From contig OY970334.1 in NCBI GenBank assembly GCA_963717445.1, positions 1,922,001 to 1,986,000 of the forward strand: 64,000 bases of DNA, given 5' to 3'. Position 1 is the stretch's first letter. The number at the start of each line of letters is the position of its first letter. The translations under genes and the position numbers were made by a program. The notes under the pieces are model-generated. The model had not been told where the DNA came from. It saw only the letters and a list, made by a program, of their open reading frames with translations, and did no database searches. Shown one piece after another: positions 17,321 through 26,088 of the stretch. Source of the stretch: JAGVPT01 sp963717445 (GTDB lineage: Bacteria > Bacteroidota > Ignavibacteria > UBA10030 > UBA8401).

Positions 17321-19819
17321 TCACTTCAGCCGTATCGCCTCTTCCACCGGCAAGTCGCGTGATGAAGTGCCGACAAGAATTTCGTATGCTCCCTTCGATG
17401 TTGCCCACTCATGTTTGACATCGTCGTAATATGCAAAGGAAAGGGTGTTGAGATGCAACTCCACGTTCTTTTTTTCTTTTGGCTGCAAAAAGACTTTCGC
17501 AAAGGCTTTTAATTCTTTTACTGGACGGAGAACCTTCGCGCTGTCGTCGTGAACGTACACCTGAACGACTTCCGCACCAGCGACATCACCCGTGTTCTCC
17601 ACACTCGCAGTCACGGTGTATTCATTATCCGTACTCTGAGGAACCGGCGTTACCTTCACATCGCTGATCGAAAACTTCGCATACGACAACCCGTAGCCGA
17701 ATGGATACCGGACATCAATATTCTTGGCATCAAAATGGCGGTAGCCGACAAGGATGCCGTCGTTGTATTCCGTTTCATCATTCGCCCCAGGATATGAACC
17801 GTAGGCTGAACAATCTTCCCATCTCTTCGGCATTGTCACTGGGAGTTTACCCGAAGGATTTATCGCTCCAGAAAGAACTTCGGCGATTGCTTGAGCACCT
17901 TCCTGACCGGGATACCACGCCTCCACGAGAGCGTTAACGTTGTCAATCCAATTCTCCATTACCACCTGCGCACCGGCTTCAAGAACAACGATGGTATGAG
18001 GATTCGCTTTTACTACCGCATTAATTAAATTGACCTGCGAGGCTGGCAAATCTATTGTTGGACGGTCGAACCCTTCCGATTCCTGCATCGGCGAATCGCC
18101 TACAAACAAAAGAACTGCATCGCTTTTCTGAGCGAGAGCGACCACGCCCGGCAATTTATCCTCGCTTGGCTTTGCCAGCCCAAGACGTGCAACCGCTCCT
18201 CCCAAGTTTTGATAATACTCCATTTTTATATCGTAGGATTTTCCCGCTTCCATCGCATAGTTTACGCTTCGCGCTTCTTCCGCATGCTGAGTCCAATTGT
18301 CGATTAATAATTGATTGTTAATATAGAATCGCACGCCATCGTCCGTTGAAACGGAAAATTCAAACGTGCCGGACTCGGTCGATCGGATATTTCCAGTCCA
18401 CCGGACAGAAAAACTGTCGGCACCGATTCCTGCAGCAGGACTTCTTTCTCCCCAATCAAAATTTACTGTTGTATCGATGCGGCGCACCGAAGGCTCACCC
18501 CGCAGTTCTTCGTTGGTGAAATATTCGCCGAGGAGGCCTTTCTTTTCCGGCTCGTTCGGCGGAGAGAGCAAGTCCGGGTCAATCGGGGTGATTGCTCCCG
18601 GCAAAGGTGCACCGATTGCATAATTGAACGAGACGGTTTTTCCAAACATCCTCTTCAACGCATCGAGGGGCGATTCAGCCGGTGCAGGGTTCACCATCGA
18701 GCTTCCACCTCCGCCGGTTCGAGCAACGGCTGCATTCGGGCCGATCACGGCGACCGATTTCAACGCCGACATGCGTAGAGGAAGAGTACCATTTTCATTT
18801 TTCAACAAAACAATACCAGCCCGCGAAACATCCAGAGCTATCGAACGCTGGGGTAAACCATCCGCTTGCGGTTTTTCAGAAGCAGCTTGGTCGAAAAGCC
18901 CGAGACGAAACATGACACGAAGAATGCGACGCACTTTATCGTCGATAGTCGATTCGCTCACCGCTCCATTTTTAATTAATGGAAGGAGCGTTTCTTTGTT
19001 GAGGAACTGACCGGTCGGCATTTCAAGATCGAGGCCGTTGTTGGCCGTAGCAAGCGTGCTGTGCACGGCCCCCCAATCGGACATGACAAGTCCCTGGAAC
19101 TGCCATTCTTTTTTCAATACATCCTGAAGAAGAAATGTGTTTTCACTACAGAATGATCCATTCAACTTGTTGTACGCCGACATGATCGCCATTGCTCCTC
19201 CCTCCTCAACCGCAGCTTTGAATCCAGGGAGATATATTTCATACAGTGCCCGTTGTCCAACCTTGTTATTAATCCTATCGCGCTCCCACTCCTGATTGTT
19301 TGTCGCATAATGTTTTACGGTGGCGGCAACATTTCCGCTTTGGACTCCACGGACATACGAAACGGCAATGCGAGATGTCAGAAACGGGTCTTCGCCGTAA
19401 TTTTCAAAATTTCTTCCGCCCTGCGGAACACGATTGATATTAATACACGGACCAAGAATAACATTGCGGTCCTTCGCTTTCACTTCCTGCGAAATCGCCC
19501 AGCCGTACCGCCCCGCGAGCGATGTGTCCCACGTCGATGCAAGCATAACAGCGGCAGGAAATGCGGTTGATGTTCCCCATCGAACCCCGACCGGACCGTC
19601 GGTCATTTTTAATTCAGGAATGCCAAGCCGGGCGTTGGGTTTAGTTCCAAAACCGGTCCCTCCTATCATGTCTATCTTTTCTTCAAGGGTCATTTTTGAA
19701 ATCAGATCATCAATCCGTTGTTCAACGGGTGTTTGCGGATCTTTGTACCCGCCTGCAGCGGCGAAAGACAATTGAAAGCCGATAACAAGAACTGAGCACA
19801 GTATAAATGAGTGTTTCAT
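17321..19819 (-). CDS. bglX: Glycoside hydrolase family 3 beta-glucosidase with inserted PA14 domain
   Basis: An 832-residue secreted enzyme (signal peptide MKHSFILCSVLVIGFQLSFAAAG) that hydrolyses beta-glycosides. Domains: GH3 N-terminal barrel (about 30-320) with the nucleophile Asp248 in GLVMSDWGAV and the substrate-binding KHYATNNQE; GH3 C-terminal sandwich (from about 340) interrupted by a PA14 domain (about 425-555, LLGEYFTNEELRGEP...STDDGVRFYINNQLLIDNW); the acid/base region MQESEGFDRPTIDLP; and a fibronectin-III-like C-terminal domain (VQVYVHDDSAKVLRPVKELKAF). PA14 insertions in GH3 proteins shape substrate choice and are known in plant-glycan degraders. No transporter or regulator gene flanks it, so it appears to be a stand-alone scavenging enzyme. 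Confidence 0.93.
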   Translation of the reverse strand: MKHSFILCSVLVIGFQLSFAAAGGYKDPQTPVEQRIDDLISKMTLEEKIDMIGGTGFGTKPNARLGIPELKMTDGPVGVRWGTSTAFPAAVMLASTWDTSLAGRYGWAISQEVKAKDRNVILGPCININRVPQGGRNFENYGEDPFLTSRIAVSYVRGVQSGNVAATVKHYATNNQEWERDRINNKVGQRALYEIYLPGFKAAVEEGGAMAIMSAYNKLNGSFCSENTFLLQDVLKKEWQFQGLVMSDWGAVHSTLATANNGLDLEMPTGQFLNKETLLPLIKNGAVSESTIDDKVRRILRVMFRLGLFDQAASEKPQADGLPQRSIALDVSRAGIVLLKNENGTLPLRMSALKSVAVIGPNAAVARTGGGGSSMVNPAPAESPLDALKRMFGKTVSFNYAIGAPLPGAITPIDPDLLSPPNEPEKKGLLGEYFTNEELRGEPSVRRIDTTVNFDWGERSPAAGIGADSFSVRWTGNIRSTESGTFEFSVSTDDGVRFYINNQLLIDNWTQHAEEARSVNYAMEAGKSYDIKMEYYQNLGGAVARLGLAKPSEDKLPGVVALAQKSDAVLLFVGDSPMQESEGFDRPTIDLPASQVNLINAVVKANPHTIVVLEAGAQVVMENWIDNVNALVEAWYPGQEGAQAIAEVLSGAINPSGKLPVTMPKRWEDCSAYGSYPGANDETEYNDGILVGYRHFDAKNIDVRYPFGYGLSYAKFSISDVKVTPVPQSTDNEYTVTASVENTGDVAGAEVVQVYVHDDSAKVLRPVKELKAFAKVFLQPKEKKNVELHLNTLSFAYYDDVKHEWATSKGAYEILVGTSSRDLPVEEAIRLK

Positions 19820-19905
19820 GGAATGGATCCTTTATCGATGTTTGAGAGAAAATCTCTACCTTCCAATAGAATCCAACCCTGGAGGGGGAGAAGGGACATT
19901 TACAA

Positions 19906-20751
19906 TCATTTTTCGTTTCCGGTTCCTTTATCCCGGTCTAAAACCTTAGGGATGAGAAGCGACGCTTTCCGCCGGGCAGAATCGGCAGCTCTTTTCCGCG
20001 AGACGCCGATTGTTGTAATAGCCCTTTCGTACGCGTCATCATAGGGAATTCCTTTTGCCATCAATTCCCGTTCGTACAACTCCGTTGCGATTGAAAACTC
20101 CGTTTCTTCGCACGATATCTGTCCGTCGATCCAGATTTCTTTTGAGGGAATAAAATGACATGCCAGGTCGTTGTCGCTCAACCCAAAATCGGGATAAATG
20201 TCCCGGCGCACTGCCGCACCGTCGACAATCCAAACGGAAATGCCGTTTCGGCTTCCGAGCGGCACACGGTAGATGTTGTGAAGAAAAATTGAATCGGGAA
20301 GCCCCGCTATTTCTTTGATGCCGTCGCAATCTGTCGGCGAAACGCGGGGAAGTTCCTGCTCATGTGCACGAGACGCAGAGTCGTCCGCATGGCGCATCAC
20401 CTGCTCGAGTTCGAGGGCTCGATTGTGTGCATCATCGTATGACATTCCCTGCCTGGCCATGAGAGATCGTTCGAGCAATTCATGAGCGACGGTGTACTCG
20501 AACTCCTCAGCAGCGATCGCATTGTCGATCCAAATCTCCTTTTGCGGAATGAACGGATAGCGTTGGGGATTCCCCCCATACAAAAATGCAGGATATATAT
20601 CGCGCCGCACTTCATCGCCATCGACGATCCACACGTTGAGCCCTTCCCTCATCCCCATGTGAAGCCGGTATATTCCACCGATGCGTTGAGCTGTTGACTC
20701 GCCACCGAGGAGGAATAAGAAAAGCAGTATTGAGGAAAAATATTTGTTCAT
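19906..20751 (-). CDS. Secreted protein with two copies of an unassigned HELxER-type domain
   Basis: A 281-residue exported protein (signal peptide MNKYFSSILLFLFLLGGESTA) built of two tandem copies of an approximately 85-residue unit (about 35-120 and 165-260). Both begin with the pattern G(L/I)xVWIVDGxxVRRDIYPxF, continue FIPxKEIWID, then an acidic stretch and a helix (TVAHELLERSLMARGMSYDDAHNRA in copy 1; ATELYERELMAKGIPYDDAYERA in copy 2). The HELLE core resembles the start of a metalloprotease-like helix but lacks a full HExxH, and copy 2 has lost the His. I cannot assign a function; a catalytic and a degenerate copy side by side is plausible but unproven. Confidence 0.7.
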   Translation of the reverse strand: MNKYFSSILLFLFLLGGESTAQRIGGIYRLHMGMREGLNVWIVDGDEVRRDIYPAFLYGGNPQRYPFIPQKEIWIDNAIAAEEFEYTVAHELLERSLMARQGMSYDDAHNRALELEQVMRHADDSASRAHEQELPRVSPTDCDGIKEIAGLPDSIFLHNIYRVPLGSRNGISVWIVDGAAVRRDIYPDFGLSDNDLACHFIPSKEIWIDGQISCEETEFSIATELYERELMAKGIPYDDAYERAITTIGVSRKRAADSARRKASLLIPKVLDRDKGTGNEK

Positions 20752-20754
20752 TCC

Positions 20755-20842
20755 GTTGGGGAAGTCATGAGTTTAAGTTGTAGGTTTCAGGTTATGAAAC
20801 GTAAAACGTAGAGCGTACAACTAAGGACTCAGAACTTAAAAC
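20755..20842. repeat. Permuted-word intergenic tract (AAACTTA / AACGTAAAAC words)
   Basis: The gap after the DinB stop holds GAGTTTAAGTTGTAGGTTTC, AAACGTAAAACGTAGAGCG, AAGGACTCAGAACTT and AAAACTTAC. It is made of recombined short words much like the tract at 28,140-28,290. Confidence 0.5.
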
Positions 20843-21331
20843 TTACTTTTGCATCCGTTTAAGCAGTTGGATCTGTCCGGCGTGGTACACATCATGCGAT
20901 GCAATGCCGGAAATGGTTTGAAGGTTTGTCCATTTGCTTCCGGATGGATTCTTATTGAGGTCGGAAGGTTTTAACCCGCCAATGGCTTCACGCAAAGATC
21001 TGTGTGTTTCTTCAAGGAGTGCAAGATCCGTACGCCATGCCTTTTCCGTTGCCTCAACAGGGCGCTTAAACCAGTTGCTTCCTTTCAACGGAAACTTACC
21101 CTTTTTCTCCTCCAATAACCTTCGCCGAACGATATATTTCCAGTATGCACAGTGAACTACGATTTCCCAAATATTGTGCCGCGTGGCTGCAGGTCTCCAT
21201 GCAACTTGTTCGATCCTTAGGCCTTTCATGGAGCCGCGAAGATTTGCTCCATGCCAGGCCCGCTTTTCATACGATTCGTCGATAAGCTGAAGAAGAACTC
21301 GTATCGCCTCGGAAGGATGAGAGCGTTTCAT
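20843..21331 (-). CDS. DinB-family four-helix metalloprotein
   Basis: A 162-residue protein of the DinB/DfsB superfamily. The family is a four-helix bundle with a three-His metal site; some members are thiol-S-transferases and others are damage-induced proteins of unknown activity. Visible are the first His region (WRPAATRHNIWEIVVHCAYWKYIVRR) and the C-terminal pair ASHDVYHAGQIQLLK, giving the HxxxH arrangement. The start lies 2 bp after the stop of the alkyltransferase-like gene, so the pair is translationally coupled, suggesting a shared role in handling alkylating or thiol stress. Confidence 0.85.
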   Translation of the reverse strand: MKRSHPSEAIRVLLQLIDESYEKRAWHGANLRGSMKGLRIEQVAWRPAATRHNIWEIVVHCAYWKYIVRRRLLEEKKGKFPLKGSNWFKRPVEATEKAWRTDLALLEETHRSLREAIGGLKPSDLNKNPSGSKWTNLQTISGIASHDVYHAGQIQLLKRMQK

Positions 21332-21333
21332 GA

Positions 21334-21663
21334 TTACATCCTTTCAAGCCACCGCATGACGCCGAATTTTTCCAAATCGACTCTCTCCTTCTCAAAAGCC
21401 ACTCCCTCTTTTTCCAACAGTTTTTTCTGTTTCTTATATTGAGCAGTTTTCAGAGCGAAGGAAATTTTTCCCTGGGCGTTGATGACTCGCTGCCATGGAA
21501 CACCGGAGTTGTGCGGAAGATTGTGCAGAGCGTACCCTACGAGGCGTTGTTGCCCCGGTAGCCCCGCCAGGCTGGCAACGTCGGCGTACGAAGCAACTTT
21601 CCCTTTGGGAATCTGCTTCACCGTCTCCCAGATTCGCTGATACTTGCTTTTCTCTTTCGGCAT
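21334..21663 (-). CDS. Alkyltransferase-like protein (MGMT-fold, Trp in place of catalytic Cys)
   Basis: A 109-residue protein with the O6-methylguanine-methyltransferase DNA-binding fold. The active-site PCHR motif of true methyltransferases is PWQR here (VPWQRVINAQGKIS, Trp57), the mark of ATL proteins. These bind O6-alkylguanine in DNA but cannot remove the alkyl group, instead flagging it for nucleotide-excision repair. The helix-turn-helix (KGKVASYADVASLAG) and the arginine finger region (GQQRLVGYALHNLP) are intact. It is followed immediately by a DinB-family gene, an arrangement that links two damage-related functions. Confidence 0.92.
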   Translation of the reverse strand: MPKEKSKYQRIWETVKQIPKGKVASYADVASLAGLPGQQRLVGYALHNLPHNSGVPWQRVINAQGKISFALKTAQYKKQKKLLEKEGVAFEKERVDLEKFGVMRWLERM

Positions 21664-21679
21664 TGACAGTGCACGTTCA

Positions 21680-21764
21680 CTCGCCTACGAGACGCAAAGT
21701 CGCAAATTGATTTTAAAAAAGAATCTTTGCGTCTTCGGCTCGGCGAGAGACATTTTTTCATCGG
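21680..21764. repeat. Palindromic MITE-like repeat, family B, diverged copy
   Basis: GAGACGCAAAGTCGCAAATT on one arm and CTTTGCGTCTTCGGCTCGGC followed by GAGAGACATTTTTTCA on the other. It occupies the whole gap between the FKBP stop and the alkyltransferase-like start. Confidence 0.55.
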
Positions 21765-21771
21765 ATGATTT

Positions 21772-22467
21772 TTATTGTATTCCCAGAAGCTCTATTTCAA
21801 ATATCAGCACCGCGTTCGGGGCAATTTGTCCCCCTGCTCCCTGTTCGCCGTATGCGATGTCAGAAGGAATGACTATTTGCCATTTCGACCCGACCGGCAT
21901 CAATTGCAGTGCTTCGGACAATCCTTTGATAACACCCTTGACAGGAAACACCACAGGTTCGCCCCGTTTGTATGAGTTGTCAAACTCCGTTCCGTCGATC
22001 AACGTACCACGATAATTCAAAGTTACCTTGTCATTAATGCCGGGTTTTTTGCCGTTCCCTGCCGTCAACACTTTGTATTGCAATCCGCTCGGCAGCGTGA
22101 CAACGCCTTCTTTCGTCTTGTTTTCAGCAAGAAACGATTCACCATCTTTTTTATTTTTTTCGCCCGCTGCTTTCATCTTCTCAACATGCGTCGCCATCAT
22201 TTGCGTTTGAAATGCCATCATTGCCGACCGAGCCTGGGCATCCGACAACATAGGTGTGCCGCCGCTGTTTAAATCCTTTATCGCTTGTGCAAGGGCATCG
22301 GGATTAACATCGATCATCTGCCCCTTTAAATTCCTGCCTATATCCATGCCAATACTGTAACTGACACTGTCCTGCAATGTTTTCAATTCCGTTTTATGCT
22401 GGCTGCTCTGGCAGGCAGACAGCAGGAAGCCGAGCGCAAGTGCTCCGGTTAATTTAGCGTACTTCAT
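21772..22467 (-). CDS. fkpA: FKBP-type peptidyl-prolyl isomerase, lipoprotein (FkpA/Mip-like)
   Basis: A 231-residue envelope isomerase that speeds proline cis-trans isomerisation in periplasmic or outer-membrane proteins. The lipobox LLSAC (signal MKYAKLTGALALGFLLSAC) predicts lipidation. Residues about 27-115 form the alpha-helical FKBP N-terminal dimerisation domain (LQDSVSYSIGMDIGRNLK...AMMAFQTQMMATHVEKMK), and about 125-230 the FKBP domain (PSGLQYKVLTAGNGKKPGINDKVTLNYRGTLIDGTEFD...IPSDIAYGEQGAGGQIAPNAVLIFEIELL) with the usual active-site aromatic and GxxIxPN pattern. AAGGAACCTCTT precedes the start. Confidence 0.92.
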   Translation of the reverse strand: MKYAKLTGALALGFLLSACQSSQHKTELKTLQDSVSYSIGMDIGRNLKGQMIDVNPDALAQAIKDLNSGGTPMLSDAQARSAMMAFQTQMMATHVEKMKAAGEKNKKDGESFLAENKTKEGVVTLPSGLQYKVLTAGNGKKPGINDKVTLNYRGTLIDGTEFDNSYKRGEPVVFPVKGVIKGLSEALQLMPVGSKWQIVIPSDIAYGEQGAGGQIAPNAVLIFEIELLGIQ

Positions 22468-22718
22468 TAAGAGGTTCCTTCATAAAAGTGTTTGTGAAAA
22501 AGAGAGTATTGTTTCTCTTTATTTAGATGTTGATCATAATACGATTTTTACAGGGCTTATTCAAATGATGAAGAAAACGGATGCTGTTACAGTTTGAAGG
22601 TCATTGCGAGCGGAGCGAAGCAATCCCCTACGTTAAGGGGAGATTGCTTCGGCAAACAACGCCTCGCAATGACTTCTTCTTAAGAAAAGAAACAAACTGT
22701 AACAGCACCAGAAAACGG

Positions 22719-22846
22719 GTAGTGCTCAAGTTTGGTAAGGTGACGGACACCTTACCGATTTACCCTACCAAATATTTTGCCATAACATGATTTTTTGGAG
22801 TGAGGTGTCCGTCACCTCTCGCTGGAAAAACAAAACTGACCACTAC
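22719..22846 (+). repeat. 128-bp MITE, family A, copy 1
   Basis: Ends are GTAGTGCTCAAG and (other strand) GTAGTGGTCAG. Inside are two related hairpins, GGTAAGGTG-ACGGA-CACCTTACC and GAGGTG-TCCGT-CACCTC, joined by an AT-rich spacer with CCAAATATTTTGCCATAAC. It is bordered by a 14-bp direct repeat ACCAGAAAACGGGT (22,707-22,720 and 22,845-22,858). Copy 2, the same length and inverted, is at 55,349-55,476. It encodes no protein. Confidence 0.8.
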
Positions 22847-22870
22847 CAGAAAACGGGTGCTGGCTCAATC

Positions 22871-22985
22871 CGTCATCCCCGTGAAAGCGGGTCGTAGACA
22901 ACTCGTTGAGAATCCAAATATTTTTTTTGCTCCACAATGGATGCCCACTTTTTCCGAAGGGGATGCTTTCGGCACGTGGGCATGA
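22871..22985. repeat. Nested palindromic intergenic repeat (GTCAT...ATGAC type), copy 1
   Basis: Starts CCGTCATCCCCGTGAAAGCG, contains CAACTCGTTGAGAATCC, and closes with CGTGGGCATGAC. The core CAACGAGT/ACTCGTTG plus GGATTCTC is shared with the elements at 25,856-26,055 and 46,515-46,637. Confidence 0.6.
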
Positions 22986-23174
22986 CAATTTTTTATTCAA
23001 ATTAAGCTACTACCGAGAACGAAAGAAAAGTTCTCGCTGATTGTATTCAACTACAAAATGACGGCATCAATGATAGTGGGTAAAAAAACTCCCGTCAATT
23101 TCAGATAAAGAGAAGAGAAAGTCACGGTGAGAATATCGATGGCAGTTGGTTTGAGTAGATCTCAACGCCTTGCT

Positions 23175-23200
23175 GATTTACCTTACCAAATATTTTGCAT
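23175..23200 (+). repeat. Remnant of MITE family A
   Basis: GATTTACCTTACCAAATATT continuing to TTGCAT matches the central spacer of the 128-bp element (GATTTACCCTACCAAATATT). The hairpin ends are not preserved. Confidence 0.5.
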
Positions 23201-23260
23201 ATCGCGCTTTTGCTGATACGGTGTTCGACATTTTGAATGGAATGCAAAACGCACAACTGC

Positions 23261-24418
23261 TTAATCGAACGTCAATTTGATATTGATAATTTCCGGCGTA
23301 TTCCCAGTCCGGATTGGCGGCCCCCATGTACCAACGCCGCAGGAAACGTAAAAGTGGGTATTTCCCTTTTTCATATAGCCCCAGCTAAGTTCGTACACCT
23401 TCTTCGTAATAAAATTGAAAGGCCACAATTGTCCATGGTGAGTATGGCCTGAGAGCTGTAAGTCCACTCCGTTTGCTTCTGCTTCCTCAAGGCGGAATGG
23501 CTGATGGTCCATCAAAATCACCGGGAAGTTTTTGTCGACATCCCTCATCAACTCCGGGAGCGGCTTACGTGTCTTTCCGGTAAACCCTCGAATGCTGATG
23601 TCTTCTCTTCCTACAACACAAAGAACGTCGTCAATCTTCACCGAGGCATCGCGCAGCATCGTGATGCCGTGTTCACCGAGATATTTGCACGCAGGTTCGA
23701 CCCCACCGATGTATTCGTGATTGCCGGTGATAGCAAAAACTCCGTATTTTGATCGAATCTTGCGGAGCGTTTCACCGAGATTATTCCTGATCACTGGACC
23801 GATATCTTCATCCACAACGTCGCCGGGAAGCAAGACAAGATCCGGGTTGAGAGAGTTGATGAGAGCAACAATTCGTTCCAGTTTTGATTTACAGACAATA
23901 GTACCGAGATGGATATCCGAAGCGACAGCAATGTTCAGCGATTTAACCCCGCTTCCTTTTTTGGGAATTGATAACACAAGCGTTTTGATACGCGGCGTGC
24001 GGGCGTTAAGGTATCCTCCAAGCACAATGAACGAAACCACGATGACGACAATTGCAGATGCGACCTCTTTCGTATGCTCCGGGTTAATGGTAAGAAATGG
24101 TGGAAAAAATGGAATAAAGAAATTCAAAAGCCGTAGGATATCGATCGCAAACGCGAAAAGTAAAAAATAGACCATTGCCGCAAGCCAGAACGACCCGAGC
24201 AACACCAACGTAGTGCTCAGCCACGAAAGCGAAACACGTTCCAGCACCCTCCCGGCAATGAACGAAAGAGACAAGAGAAGAAATGCCGCTACGTAAACTG
24301 TTCTCCAAGTCGATTGAAATCCGCCTGCCTCCCATTCCCTGATGAAAATATAATAATTGATGAGCGCGTAGACCGATAGTGCGATCGAAAAGAAAATAAC
24401 GAAATTAATTTTTTTCAT
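23261..24418 (-). CDS. Membrane-anchored metallophosphoesterase (YkuE/YaeI-like)
   Basis: A 385-residue protein with four N-terminal transmembrane helices (to about residue 140) and a calcineurin-like phosphoesterase domain (about 160-385). The metal-binding motifs appear in order: ASDIHLG, LLPGDVVDED, ITGNHEYIGG, and SGHTHHGQLWPF. Related enzymes (YkuE, YaeI) act on membrane-surface phospholipids such as UDP-diacylglucosamine analogues or have unknown phosphatase substrates. The longer membrane part resembles the subgroup with four helices. It begins 23 bp downstream of the MgtC/DUF4010 gene and is probably co-transcribed with it. Confidence 0.88.
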   Translation of the reverse strand: MKKINFVIFFSIALSVYALINYYIFIREWEAGGFQSTWRTVYVAAFLLLSLSFIAGRVLERVSLSWLSTTLVLLGSFWLAAMVYFLLFAFAIDILRLLNFFIPFFPPFLTINPEHTKEVASAIVVIVVSFIVLGGYLNARTPRIKTLVLSIPKKGSGVKSLNIAVASDIHLGTIVCKSKLERIVALINSLNPDLVLLPGDVVDEDIGPVIRNNLGETLRKIRSKYGVFAITGNHEYIGGVEPACKYLGEHGITMLRDASVKIDDVLCVVGREDISIRGFTGKTRKPLPELMRDVDKNFPVILMDHQPFRLEEAEANGVDLQLSGHTHHGQLWPFNFITKKVYELSWGYMKKGNTHFYVSCGVGTWGPPIRTGNTPEIINIKLTFD

Positions 24419-24441
24419 TAGGGGCTATAACAAGTGAGGAA

Positions 24442-25701
24442 TCACGACAAAGGCTTTACGACCGAATGAAGATAAAAGGCACGTGGAGCAGAGCCCAGAT
24501 AGAGTACGTTATTGCCGTTTCTTTCCTGGTCGAAGGTGAAAGCACCGCAAAGTACGCTCCCCTTGCAACCGTGTTGCTTAACATGGAAATAATAATCGCG
24601 GGCACTACTATTTTCGACAAGAACGTCCGACCCGCGAATCAACGAAAGGATAAACGGGACAACATCGGTAACGCCGACAATCGTCGAAAGTCCCAGGACA
24701 CCATTATCTCCAAAGCTTTTTTGAACAATGCCGGTGGCAACGGAAAGCATGACGAACAACGCTCCAAACGCCATTGCCGGGCGAATTTCAAAGGGGTTTT
24801 GCAGTGCCGGAACTGAATTCTCATTGCCTGCGGAACTTCGCCACATAATTCGAACCGACAAAACCACACCGATGAAAAATAACAGGACAAGCCGCCAGGC
24901 CAGCACCGGAATAATGCTGTCATTAATGAGCCAGATCAAAATCAGAACCCGGAGATTCATGACGCTCCCGGCAAGGACCGATGCTTGAAGTGCTTCCATT
25001 GCACGTTGCGGATCTTTTCGCGCGATTCTTCCTACCGCCATCGTCAGCGCAGTGCTTGAAACAACGCCCCCAAGCGCCCCGGAGAGCCACATACCGATCT
25101 TCTGTCCGAATTTTTTAGAAAGAAAGTATCCAACAAATCCAAGAGTGGAGACGAGGATGACAATTTCCCAAATGGTTGTTGGGTTAAGCTTGAAACGTGT
25201 GTATTCCTGATTCGGAAGGACGGGAAGAATAATGACGGTAACAAGAAGGAATTTTATTGTAGCGAGAAATTCTACCTTGTTGAGCCGCTCGACATACGAT
25301 TCGAGCGCAGCCTTTTCGGAAAGCAAAATCGTATTGACGACGCCGAGTGCCATTGCAATCCAGACATCGACGAGAAGCGCGAGTGCGCCCGTAACAAACG
25401 TGAGAAGCGCGGAGATTTCGCTCGTGGACCCATACCGCTCGACTTTAATCTTTGCTATGTACGCAATCAACGTCAGTGCAGCTATTGACAACAAGCCGAC
25501 CGGCAGCATGAGCGTTGCGCCCACTTTATAGAACCATGCGCAGCCGAACCCCAGAAGACTGATGATCGGGTGTGTGCGCACCCCGCCGAACACCATTTTT
25601 TGTTCTTCGATTTTCGTGCTTTCGCGTTCCAGCCCGACGAGAAACCCGAGCGCAAGCGCAACAAGAAAGCGGAGCTCCGGTGTCCATTCAAATGTGTTCA
25701 T
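24442..25701 (-). CDS. MgtC/SapB-DUF4010 membrane protein with a C-terminal frame break
   Basis: A polytopic inner-membrane protein: N-terminal MgtC/SapB domain (LGFLVGLERESTK..., about 1-145) and DUF4010 (about 175-400). The function is unknown; some MgtC-like proteins affect Mg2+ homeostasis or ATP synthase. Up to GVTDVVPFILSLIRG the sequence is normal, but the last 58 residues (VENSSARDYYFHVKQHGC...) are soluble and unlike the family. The +1 frame across the same DNA reads FLSKIVVPAIIISMLSNTVA and then a further hydrophobic helix, stopping at 24,456. A single-base insertion between about 24,614 and 24,642 therefore best explains the present end. It could be a real mutation or a sequencing error. 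Confidence 0.8.
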   Translation of the reverse strand: MNTFEWTPELRFLVALALGFLVGLERESTKIEEQKMVFGGVRTHPIISLLGFGCAWFYKVGATLMLPVGLLSIAALTLIAYIAKIKVERYGSTSEISALLTFVTGALALLVDVWIAMALGVVNTILLSEKAALESYVERLNKVEFLATIKFLLVTVIILPVLPNQEYTRFKLNPTTIWEIVILVSTLGFVGYFLSKKFGQKIGMWLSGALGGVVSSTALTMAVGRIARKDPQRAMEALQASVLAGSVMNLRVLILIWLINDSIIPVLAWRLVLLFFIGVVLSVRIMWRSSAGNENSVPALQNPFEIRPAMAFGALFVMLSVATGIVQKSFGDNGVLGLSTIVGVTDVVPFILSLIRGSDVLVENSSARDYYFHVKQHGCKGSVLCGAFTFDQERNGNNVLYLGSAPRAFYLHSVVKPLS

Positions 25702-26088
25702 ATTTTGACGATGATCATTCCTTGATAACCAATTACTACAGTCTAAGTTCCGTGTAAAATCGCTTTTAAAATTTTCATCTGTTAATATAGAAATTCTCGA
25801 TTACAGTATCAAACAATTCGGTAGTGACTCATTTTGGAAAGACTTAATCAAAAACGGATGTCATGTCCCCCATAGGGGGACATCCAGATTCAATTGCATG
25901 GATTCTCAACGAGTCGTCTATCTACGATTCTACGAATCGTAGATTCGTGGAACGACCCTACGGGTCGATAGACCCGTAGGGAGTCTTCGACCGGCTTTCG
26001 CTCGACGAGTCGTCGTAGTCTGGCGACCGTAACGACATTACATTGAAAATGAGTCATTACCAACAATTCAGTTAGAGATGACGACCGG
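25702..26088. repeat. Gene-free stretch with nested palindromic repeat, copy 2
   Basis: The 387 bp between the MgtC-like start and the oligopeptidase stop hold no gene. From about 25,856 to 26,055 there are stacked hairpins: TGTCCCCCATAGGGGGACA, CTACGATTCTACGAATCGTAG, CCCTACGGGTCGATAGACCC, and the shared core GGATTCTCAACGAGTCG. Confidence 0.65.

Larger units (their letters stand above)
22468..23260. other. 793-bp gene-free stretch filled with repeats
   Basis: No credible gene lies between the FKBP gene and the phosphoesterase gene. The stretch holds a nested palindrome (CATTGCGAGCGGAGCGAAGC ... GCCTCGCAATGAC, about 22,600-22,676), the 128-bp MITE at 22,719-22,846, a second nested palindrome (22,871-22,985) containing CAACTCGTTGAGAATCC, and a 26-bp remnant of the MITE at 23,175-23,200. 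Confidence 0.75.
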
